DNA of 64,000 bases from an archaeon (GTDB lineage Archaea; Aenigmatarchaeota; Aenigmatarchaeia; QMZP01; JAFGSV01), in NCBI GenBank assembly GCA_028279705.1, contig JANQNF010000024.1, forward strand, positions 236,257-300,256, written 5' to 3'. How positions within the stretch are numbered: the stretch's first letter is position 1; every line of letters begins with the position of its first letter. The notes beneath the pieces are model-generated. The model saw only the letters and a list, made by a program, of their open reading frames with translations, made no database searches and was not told the DNA's origin. The translations under genes and the position numbers were made by a program. This document shows positions 20,612 through 28,213 of this stretch, piece by piece.

Positions 20612-21272
20612 GCTTGTCCCCCTTGATTATCGATATCTTCGGATCGCCTATCGGCGGGTAATGCATTTTCACAAGCTTGTAATCTTCCAGTATCCTTCCC
20701 CATTTCTCTATCCTTTCCGTATCCACACCGAATTCCTTTGCCGCTTCCTTCATCCTCACCGAGCCCTTCTCCTTGACGTGCGAAAGCAGAAGGTCTATGT
20801 TGGTCTTGAGCGTCTTCTCGTCCGTCTCAAGCTCCATCTTCCTCATTGCAGGATGCTCTGTCAGGTACTCCGAGACCACACTCACTACGTCTGCTCTGGT
20901 TATTATCCCTACAAGCTTTCCTTTGTCTATTACGGGTAACCTGTTTATGTCCTTCTCGTCCAGGAGTTTTATGACTTTTGCAAGGCTGTCACCTGAGCTT
21001 ACTGAGATGACCTTCTTTGTCATGAACTGGTTGGCCTTCATCGAAGCCTTGTTCTTCATAGCCTTGTCCTCATTTTCTATCATGGTGACCATGTGCTTCT
21101 CTGATACGAATTCCATGATATCTGATTCGCTTATCAGGCCGACTACCTTGTCGCCTTCGGCTACCGGGGCACCACTTATCTCCTTCTCGGCCAGAAGCCC
21201 GACTATGTCGTAAAAAGTATCGTTAGGATTGATGGTCACCACGTCCTTGACCATTATGTCTTTTACTTTCAT
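20595..21272 (-). CDS. tandem CBS-domain protein with C-terminal helical/winged-helix-like region
   Basis: Two CBS repeats (VKDIMVKDVVTINPNDT..., ANQFMTKKVISVSSGDS...). Confidence 0.88.
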   Translation of the reverse strand: MKVKDIMVKDVVTINPNDTFYDIVGLLAEKEISGAPVAEGDKVVGLISESDIMEFVSEKHMVTMIENEDKAMKNKASMKANQFMTKKVISVSSGDSLAKVIKLLDEKDINRLPVIDKGKLVGIITRADVVSVVSEYLTEHPAMRKMELETDEKTLKTNIDLLLSHVKEKGSVRMKEAAKEFGVDTERIEKWGRILEDYKLVKMHYPPIGDPKISIIKGDKHDKKK

Positions 21273-21369
21273 GTATAACAGTTAATAATTGTTTTCACTC
21301 TCCTTTAAATTAGACGCTTCCTGCTCATTGGGACATTACAAATTTAACAACAGGATGGCATTACTAGTT

Positions 21370-21927
21370 ATGATAATCGGACTTACCGGAAAGAGGGGAA
21401 CCGGCAAGGATACGGTCGCTGAACACCTCTCAGAAAAGCATGGTTTTCACATGCTCGACTTCACAAGGGACGTGCTGAAGCCCATACTGGAAGAGCAGGG
21501 AAAGGAAGTCACCCGCGACAACCTCATAGATCTTGCCATGGATGGCAGGAAGAATGCGCACAACGGCATATGGGCAGAGAAGCTCTGTGATCTCATAAAG
21601 CGCGAGGGTGAAGGAAAGTACACGATTTCCGGTATACGCTTCGTCGAGGAAGTCGAAGTGTTCAGGAAATTTATGGGAGAAGGTTTCGTGCTCGTTTCTG
21701 TCATCTGCGACGACAATATCCGCTACGAGCGTTGCAGGGAGCGCGGGACAAAGGGCGAAGGTGCAATGAGCTTTGACGAGTTCATGGAAAGGGAGGAAAG
21801 ACCAACCGAACAGGCCATACTGAAGACAATGGAGATGTCAAACTTTGCCGTGGACAACAGTGGGAGCCAGGAAGAACTGTTCTTGGAAGTTGACAAAATC
21901 GTGGCTAAGCTTTTAAAAGAAAATTGA
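21370..21927 (+). CDS. P-loop nucleotide kinase-like protein (archaeal dephospho-CoA kinase-like/UPF0200 type)
   Basis: MIIGLTGKRGTGKDTVAEHL P-loop; start chosen at internal Met. Confidence 0.75.
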   Translation: MIIGLTGKRGTGKDTVAEHLSEKHGFHMLDFTRDVLKPILEEQGKEVTRDNLIDLAMDGRKNAHNGIWAEKLCDLIKREGEGKYTISGIRFVEEVEVFRKFMGEGFVLVSVICDDNIRYERCRERGTKGEGAMSFDEFMEREERPTEQAILKTMEMSNFAVDNSGSQEELFLEVDKIVAKLLKEN

Positions 21928-21946
21928 TGATATTATTACTCACCGC

Positions 21947-22069
21947 GCCTCGGTGGCTCAATGGCAGAGCGGCGGTCTTGTACCGGTTTTCCGGAAGTTT
22001 GTCAGAAAAAGCGTCAACGGAAAGTCGCAAGAGAACCGCAGGTTGAGGGTTCAACTCCCTCCCGAGGCT
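21947..22069 (+). tRNA. tRNA-Thr(TGT) with 51-nt intron (intron 21983-22033)
   Basis: Acceptor GCCTCGG/CCGAGGC, anticodon stem GCGGT/ACCGC, loop CT-TGT-A^A; T arm GAGGGTTCAACTCCCTC; canonical BHB: CTTG:CAAG, bulges TA^C and AG^A, ~10-bp intron helix CGGTTTTCCG/CGGAAAGTCG. Confidence 0.93.
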
Positions 22070-22159
22070 TAATTGCTCGCTTGATATCGGTTTTGATGAT
22101 TTTTGGGTGAGGAGTTGAACCTAAACACCGTTTAAAAAACTTTCATTTAAACCTATCTA

Positions 22160-22801
22160 ATGCCAAATAATGAACTGAGAGACAGATGGAATTACCTGAC
22201 AACAAATGCTGTAAATTTTGGTGGTTGGGTGCCAGAATACGTGTCGGATCAATTAAATAATTATTTTGATAAGAACATCGACGGAAAAAATATAGATTTA
22301 TGCTGCGGTTTTTATCCACATGTTAAAGGTTCTATCGGTGTTGATATCAGCCCATTAGCACTGAAAGGTGTAGAAATAATAGGAGAAAGAGAGGGAAGGG
22401 AATATCTAGAGACAATTGAATATAATTTTAACGATATAGAAAACGGATCAAAACTGCCATTTGCAGATTCTGAATTTGATTGTGCTACTATGATAGCTGG
22501 GTGGAACTACATAAAATCTATTGAAAGTCTTATAGAAGAAGTTGACAGAATAGTAGTTCCTAGCGGACATTTTTATGTAGCTCAGCATCTAAATGGGGCA
22601 GCCTGGAAAGAAGACTCGTTTAGAGAAGACAGTGCAGCTAAAATTGTAAATCAGTTCAGAAGGCTAGGTTATTCCATGAAAGTAGAGAGAGCCAGTGATG
22701 TAACAAATGTTGTCGTTGTTAATTTAGAAAAAAATCAAAACGATTTAGAACCTTCAGTTGTTTGGGTTGGTAAAAATAAAAACATCCTCAAACAACTATA
22801 A
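22160..22801 (+). CDS. SAM-dependent methyltransferase-like protein, AT-rich
   Basis: NIDLCCGFYPHVKGSIGVDISPLALKG, LPFADSEFDCATMIAGWNYI class-I MTase pattern. Confidence 0.65.
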   Translation: MPNNELRDRWNYLTTNAVNFGGWVPEYVSDQLNNYFDKNIDGKNIDLCCGFYPHVKGSIGVDISPLALKGVEIIGEREGREYLETIEYNFNDIENGSKLPFADSEFDCATMIAGWNYIKSIESLIEEVDRIVVPSGHFYVAQHLNGAAWKEDSFREDSAAKIVNQFRRLGYSMKVERASDVTNVVVVNLEKNQNDLEPSVVWVGKNKNILKQL

Positions 22802-22806
22802 ACCAA

Positions 22807-22856
22807 CCCGAGGAGTTGCAATTCAGTTCCTGTGCCTTCTGCTTAAATTCTTCCGT
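22807..22856 (+). repeat. interspersed repeat copy A
   Basis: CCCGAGGAGTTGCAATTCAGTTCCTGTGCCTTCTGCTTAAATTCTTCCGT. Confidence 0.75.
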
Positions 22857-23121
22857 ATTTTCGATGTGCCTGTTCTGCGGTCAGGAATTCAGTCACCTTC
22901 ACTAGCTTATTTTCAATATCGATGACGTAGAAAAATCTATAACTTGCAGCTCTCAACCTGTAAACGGACTTTGCAGTCCCCTTTATTTCCTTTTTGTCCT
23001 TTCCGTCCGGGAACGGATCAGTTTTCAGACTCTTCAGTTTTCTTTTGAGATTTTCAGCTTCCTTTTTTGGATAATTGTGTATTCTTTCAGATATGCCAAT
23101 CTCCACGAGAAGCTTGAACAT
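22843..23121 (-). CDS. RelE/ParE-family toxin
   Basis: 92 aa; LKTDPFPDGKDKKEIKGTAKSVYRLRAASYRFFYVIDIENKLVKVTEF. Confidence 0.82.
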   Translation of the reverse strand: MFKLLVEIGISERIHNYPKKEAENLKRKLKSLKTDPFPDGKDKKEIKGTAKSVYRLRAASYRFFYVIDIENKLVKVTEFLTAEQAHRKYGRI

Positions 23122-23319
23122 TCAATCGAACTCCACAAACTTCCCTTCTTCTGCTATTTTGTGATGGGCATCTACAATTGTGTCTATTTTTTTCATCCTC
23201 ACGTGCTCCTCGATAAGTCTGCGGATTAACGTATCGTACGTGTCTGCCATAGTCCCCACACTCTTCAGCTTTTCCTGCGTTGATTTGGTCAACTGGATAG
23301 TAGTCGTTTCCATGAACAT
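23122..23319 (-). CDS. antitoxin partner of RelE-like toxin
   Basis: 65 aa ORF immediately upstream of and abutting the toxin; TIQLTKSTQEKLKSVGTMADTYDTLIRRLIEEH resembles archaeal antitoxins. Confidence 0.78.
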   Translation of the reverse strand: MFMETTTIQLTKSTQEKLKSVGTMADTYDTLIRRLIEEHVRMKKIDTIVDAHHKIAEEGKFVEFD

Positions 23320-23484
23320 ATAATGACTATAGTTATTTATAAATATTATATATGGTGTATAGACTTGTAAGAGTTGAAATTTCCCTGAAAAAGTTATGTA
23401 CTACATTTGTGCAAAGATAACATTTATGTACTACACTGAATTGAAGCTATTAAACTTTCGAAACCAATTATTGACAAGAAATAT

Positions 23485-23526
23485 CCCACGGAGTTTCAAT
23501 TCAGTTCCTTTGCCCTCCCGAGGCTT
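23485..23526 (+). repeat. interspersed repeat copy B, fused to duplicated tRNA-Thr 3' end
   Basis: CCCACGGAGTTTCAATTCAGTTCCTTTGCCCTCCCGAGGCTT; last 14 nt identical to 22057-22070. Confidence 0.8.
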
Positions 23527-23659
23527 TGACATTTTCTAAAAGTCCGTTTGATATCGTTTTGATTAAAATGTTCAACTCCTCACGTGAGGCTCGTTACAAA
23601 AATCCTGAGGGGTTGACCCAATTATTTCAATCATTCAGAATGCAATTTATATTATTTCA

Positions 23660-23881
23660 ATGCCATATCGACTTATGACAAATGGATGTGGTTCTTGTGA
23701 TTGCGGTGGAGACTGTAACAATATCCCATCGAATAGGATGTGCCAATTAACTAAAGATGCTCATAAATTCGATATAGAAAAAGTTAAGAAATTAACATCT
23801 AAACCTAAATTCATCTGTAAGTGTTGTGGAAGAACGGCAAATGATAAAGAAAATTTGTGCAGCCCCGTTTCATTAATATAG
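23660..23881 (+). CDS. small Cys-rich protein
   Basis: 73 aa; CGSCDCGGDC ... CKCCGR. Confidence 0.5.
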   Translation: MPYRLMTNGCGSCDCGGDCNNIPSNRMCQLTKDAHKFDIEKVKKLTSKPKFICKCCGRTANDKENLCSPVSLI

Positions 23882-24010
23882 CATCATTCGATCGCTACCT
23901 TTTGTCCCGCTCCTCAACGTTTTCATGACGGGCCCTCCAGAGGCTCTCTTGATTTATAGCTCATTCAGACTATTTTCATTTATGATGCGTTTGTCAGCTT
24001 TGATTCTTAA

Positions 24011-24289
24011 GTGGCACTGTACAATTATAACGTGGATAACATGTGCTTCAACTTTGAGAAATTGTTCAAGAGCTGCATGAAAGAGAAGTTTAAGAAGAAG
24101 GAATCTAACAAATGCGAATCCCATGGCCATGGCTGTGGCGGAGTTTTCTACGGCCTTGGTTTCCTTGCTGCCCTGATATACTACTGGAGCACTTCTGCGA
24201 CCTTCCTTGAAGGAGTCATAGGGTTCTTCAAAGCACTTCTTTGGCCAGCCTTCCTTGTATACCAGCTTCTGGTATTCATCGGGGCTTAG
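24011..24289 (+). CDS. small membrane protein
   Basis: 92 aa; ATG at 24011 (MALYNYNVDN); hydrophobic C-terminal half. Confidence 0.5.
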   Translation: MALYNYNVDNMCFNFEKLFKSCMKEKFKKKESNKCESHGHGCGGVFYGLGFLAALIYYWSTSATFLEGVIGFFKALLWPAFLVYQLLVFIGA

Positions 24290-24392
24290 AAGAAGTGCCT
24301 TAAAATGTGCTCCTCTTACCGGCTTTCCTCGTCTACGAACTTCTTAAGGTCCTTGGCGTGTAAGAAAAGTAATAACAGTCGTTGACTTCTTT

Positions 24393-25016
24393 TTATTTCC
24401 AGGTATCTTCCCTGTAGCCTGCCCTCCCGGAACCCTGCTCGTACAGGTAGTACCTGGCTACATTCTTTTTGTAGTAGTCCTGATGGTATTCCTCTGCCTT
24501 GTAGAAGTTCTTGAAAGGCATTATCATCGTCACTACAGGCCCGTCGAACTTGCCTGAAGCGTCGAGATCAGCTTTTGATTTTTCAGCTATCTCCTTTTCT
24601 TCCTGATTACTGTAGAATATGGCGGTTCTGTACTGCTCCCCCCTGTCGGCGAACTGTCCGCCGTCATCTGTCGGGTTTATCTGCCTCCAGAAAATAAAAA
24701 CAAGCTCTTCGTAAGTAACTATATCGGGGTCATAGTATACCCGGACCGCTTCCAGGTGCCCCGTATTTCCCCCAGCGACTTCCTGATATGAAGGATTTTC
24801 TTCTTCGCCTCCAGCGTACCCGGATATGACCTCCTTTACACCATCGACTGCCTCGAAGGCTGCTTCCATGCACCAGAAGCAGCCACCTGCAAAAGTGGCC
24901 ACAGTCGCATTATCCAGATCCGGCGCTTCTTCCTGCACCCTGCTTGCTTTATCGACCATTCCGACACACCCGCTTGAAATCAAAATCAAAACGAACAGAA
25001 TCAGCAAGTATTTCAT
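24393..25016 (-). CDS. msrA: peptide methionine sulfoxide reductase MsrA with N-terminal lipobox
   Basis: GGCFWCMEAAFEAVDGVKEVISGYAGG, MKYLLILFVLILISSGC lipoprotein signal. Confidence 0.93.
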   Translation of the reverse strand: MKYLLILFVLILISSGCVGMVDKASRVQEEAPDLDNATVATFAGGCFWCMEAAFEAVDGVKEVISGYAGGEEENPSYQEVAGGNTGHLEAVRVYYDPDIVTYEELVFIFWRQINPTDDGGQFADRGEQYRTAIFYSNQEEKEIAEKSKADLDASGKFDGPVVTMIMPFKNFYKAEEYHQDYYKKNVARYYLYEQGSGRAGYREDTWK

Positions 25017-25175
25017 GTGTAAATAGATTGTATTTTCGGTTAATAAAAAGCAACTTTCTTTTTGGATACCGTGCCCCTTCAGCCGTTATTAATGAACATA
25101 TGCTTCGGAGAAATAATTACATCTTTTCTAAATGTCTGGAAACATTGAAAAGTGTCTAAGCCAAATATGAAACAG

Positions 25176-25234
25176 CCCGATGAGTTGCAATTCAGTTCCT
25201 TTGCATTTTCAAGGCTTTATGGAATCGCTTGATA
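25176..25234 (+). repeat. interspersed repeat copy C
   Basis: CCCGATGAGTTGCAATTCAGTTCCTTTGCATTTTCAAGGCTTTATGGAATCGCTTGATA. Confidence 0.75.
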
Positions 25235-25236
25235 TG

Positions 25237-25821
25237 TTACATGGTTCTAATACTTCGTGCTTTAGTACGTTTTTTATTATCTCCATGTTTTATGATTTCT
25301 CTGTAAGCATCGTAAGCTAGCCTTCCGAGTGCTCCTAATCCCGCACCGCCGAAGAACGCGCCGACAAATGCGCCGTACCCTACAGAGATTTGATCACTGT
25401 TGCTTCCAGATATACCGCCTGAAAGTCCTCCGATAATTGTACCCAAAGCTGACGAATATTTACCAATATTCCTCCTGATACCGTCTTCTCTTTCTGCACG
25501 CTTTTCAGCTTCCTTGTACTCCTTCCACCTTTTGTCGTGATTTCCGTCCAAATTCATACCAGTTTCTACTTCGGGATCGTATATGAAGTTTCTTTGCGTA
25601 TCGTACACTCTCCTTTTAAATGGGTCACTAAGAACGCTTTCGGCTTCTCTTGCATCTGAGAATAATTCAGAAAACTCATTGGAACCGCTATTCTTGTCAG
25701 GATGGTATTGCATTGCGGCTTTCCTATACGCTTTTTTGATATCACTATAAGTAGCATCGCTTCCAATTCCGAGCACACCGTAGTAATCTTTATTCGGATT
25801 TATGCCTTGCATAATAATCAC
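25237..25821 (-). CDS. J-domain protein with glycine-zipper membrane segment
   Basis: DYYGVLGIGSDATYSDIKKAYRKAAMQYHPDKN (HPD present); GTIIGGLSGGISG...GAFVGAFFGGAGLGALG. Confidence 0.82.
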   Translation of the reverse strand: MIIMQGINPNKDYYGVLGIGSDATYSDIKKAYRKAAMQYHPDKNSGSNEFSELFSDAREAESVLSDPFKRRVYDTQRNFIYDPEVETGMNLDGNHDKRWKEYKEAEKRAEREDGIRRNIGKYSSALGTIIGGLSGGISGSNSDQISVGYGAFVGAFFGGAGLGALGRLAYDAYREIIKHGDNKKRTKARSIRTM

Positions 25822-25908
25822 CTTTTCTAATATATTTACTATTATTTAGTCACAACAACTTTAATAAATATGTGACAAAATCTTTTTAAATATATGTGAA
25901 AGAATCAG

Positions 25909-25957
25909 CCCAATGTGTTGCAAACCAGTTCCTTTGCCGTCAGCTTAAATTCTACCG
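25909..25957 (+). repeat. interspersed repeat copy D
   Basis: CCCAATGTGTTGCAAACCAGTTCCTTTGCCGTCAGCTTAAATTCTACCGT. Confidence 0.7.
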
Positions 25958-25961
25958 TCTT

Positions 25962-26495
25962 TCACTTCTCCCCTCTGTCCTTCTTCATGAAGTAGTCCAT
26001 CGCAGGGCAGCATTTCATTCCCTGCTTGCAATTCGGGCATGCGAGCCTTCCGTACATTATAGGATTGCCTATGAAAGTGGATATCCACGGTACTACCATC
26101 AGTGCGAGTATAATCCAGCTGAAGCTCATGTAAAGCAGTATGGCGCCCCCAATGGTCGGTATTATGGTGACAAGCATCTCCGGCAGGAAGTCCTTTGTTT
26201 TTATCTCCTTTTCGCAAAACTTCTTCGGATCACCCTTCTTCACGAATATCGGTGCCAGTACCCCCCTTCCCTTGGAGCACATCTTTCCGTAGTAATAACA
26301 GTACCTGCAGCCTTCCCTGAAGACCCTGGATTCCACAAAAAGAATGTACAGAACGTAAAATACACCAAGCGGTACCAGAAGGAGTGTCATTATGTATATG
26401 CCTATTATGTAATTGATCAAAAAGACTGTGTTCATCGTAAGTACGGTAGAAATAGGGTAACGTTCATAACCCTTGGCCTTTTCTTTGGAAGCCAT
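25962..26495 (-). CDS. membrane protein with Cys clusters
   Basis: 177 aa, hydrophobic segments, CRYCYYYGKMC and CPNCKQGMKCCP. Confidence 0.55.
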   Translation of the reverse strand: MASKEKAKGYERYPISTVLTMNTVFLINYIIGIYIMTLLLVPLGVFYVLYILFVESRVFREGCRYCYYYGKMCSKGRGVLAPIFVKKGDPKKFCEKEIKTKDFLPEMLVTIIPTIGGAILLYMSFSWIILALMVVPWISTFIGNPIMYGRLACPNCKQGMKCCPAMDYFMKKDRGEK

Positions 26496-26579
26496 GATAA
26501 TATTTGTTCATTGTCATTGAAATTATTAACCCGTCCATAGAATAATATATAAGTAATCGTCAAACCAAAATACTATAAT

Positions 26580-28190
26580 ATGAAATTGCAAATAATTTCG
26601 CTGTTACTATTCTGCATATTACTAGCCAATGGTCAAGTATCAGCCCAGATGACCCATCAGGCAACCGAGATAGATCCCGGAACGATCGCAGGAACTCTCA
26701 CTATAGTGCCGCCAACGCCGCACTTCCCAGGAAGGATAGGCATAGGATTCGAGAACCCGTCATTCGCTATCGAGGCTGACGGAAGCATACGCCTCACTGA
26801 GGGAGGCTCCGTGAGGATAGGTTCCACAGGAGATTCTGGCGGCAGGATGAGGATACATCATACTGCACGCGATAATGATGCGTACATAGACTACTACGAG
26901 GATCTCCACTTCAGGTCAGGGTCGTCTTCCAGTGCAGACAGGGTGATAATCACGTCCGGTGGCAGTGTGGGCATAGGCGAATTCGACCCGTCTGCAAAGC
27001 TTGAAGTCAAAGGCGACATACTGACAGAGATAATCAGAGTGACTTCCACTGCAAACGTCAACGAGATATGCGACGAGGCTGGTCAGAACTGCAAAGACGT
27101 TTCCGGCGGATGGTCTACTGGTACTCTCCAGACTTTAAGTGCTGCAAGTGGTACCATAACGCTCTCGGATAGTGGAGGCAGCGTGACCTGCGAAGAGATA
27201 ACCGGGGACGCTGGTCTTTGTGACGGCGTTGATGACGTCGGACTGACTTCTTATACTGACACAGATACGGACACCAACGCCACATCGATATGCCCAAACA
27301 ACCAGTTTCTAGATGGTGACGGCCAGTGCAGGACAGCTGCACAGATAGTAACGGATGGAGGCGGCATAACGTCCTTTACAGACACGAACGCAAAGACATT
27401 GTGTAACTCTGGTGAATTTCTTGCAGGCGATGACACTACAAACTGCATGGATGCTGCAGAAATAGTGAGTGCAGGCGGAGGTAGCGGCTCAGGTGGCATC
27501 ACGAGAGTAACCGGTAGCGCTCCGCTGACATTCAGCGGCTGCACGTCTGGAACTTGCACTATTGGCATCATGGGTCTACGCAGGGGACATATGGGAACCT
27601 GGCCCAACACATACTTCAACACAATCTACGGTAGCGGCTACTCAAGCAGTCCTAATGATCTATTAATAAACGGGCTGACAAAAAACGACCACAACTTCGA
27701 CCTTGAAGTGCACGGGCAGGGCAAGGTGCTTTTTTCCAGCGGCGAGACCAGTTCAGGAGGCACAGGCATCCTGTATTTCCCTAGCGGCGGCACTTTCCGG
27801 CTGTGGGAAGCGGGAACCCCTACTGAATCAGAGGAGTCATGGAAAGGTGACAACAGTGCAAGCCGTGCATGCGCGATCATGACCGTGGATGGCGGAAGCG
27901 ATAGTGATTGGTGCGACGGGACTGAAACTGTTAGCATACATTCTATTCTTGATCCTGATATCTTCCTCACGCCAACTTATGACGGGCGTGGAAAACCTGA
28001 CGATTCTACATGCCTCAGGACCGGAGAAATGCTGTACTGCAGGGATTGTACAGCCACTACCGTGGATGGCGGATCAACCAGGCGTGGATCAGTTTTGTGG
28101 ATATGTGACAGAACTGAGCAAAGATGGCACGGTGTTCCATTATATGACACGACTGAAGGTGATAGCGGAGGCGGTGGAAGGCGACGTTAA
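26580..28190 (+). CDS. secreted tail-fibre-like/adhesin-like protein, paralogue of 14373-16448
   Basis: Signal peptide ending VSAQ, MTHQATEIDPGTIAGTLT and VGIGEFDPSAKLEVKGDIL shared with 14373 ORF; divergent C-terminus. Confidence 0.7.
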   Translation: MKLQIISLLLFCILLANGQVSAQMTHQATEIDPGTIAGTLTIVPPTPHFPGRIGIGFENPSFAIEADGSIRLTEGGSVRIGSTGDSGGRMRIHHTARDNDAYIDYYEDLHFRSGSSSSADRVIITSGGSVGIGEFDPSAKLEVKGDILTEIIRVTSTANVNEICDEAGQNCKDVSGGWSTGTLQTLSAASGTITLSDSGGSVTCEEITGDAGLCDGVDDVGLTSYTDTDTDTNATSICPNNQFLDGDGQCRTAAQIVTDGGGITSFTDTNAKTLCNSGEFLAGDDTTNCMDAAEIVSAGGGSGSGGITRVTGSAPLTFSGCTSGTCTIGIMGLRRGHMGTWPNTYFNTIYGSGYSSSPNDLLINGLTKNDHNFDLEVHGQGKVLFSSGETSSGGTGILYFPSGGTFRLWEAGTPTESEESWKGDNSASRACAIMTVDGGSDSDWCDGTETVSIHSILDPDIFLTPTYDGRGKPDDSTCLRTGEMLYCRDCTATTVDGGSTRRGSVLWICDRTEQRWHGVPLYDTTEGDSGGGGRRR

Positions 28191-28213
28191 CAGCGGTGCC
28201 CACTCTACACTCA

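Noticed and set aside
22807-25957. CRISPR array interpretation of the four repeats
   Set aside because: Spacing is 0.7-1.7 kb with genes between copies; no regular short spacers and no cas genes
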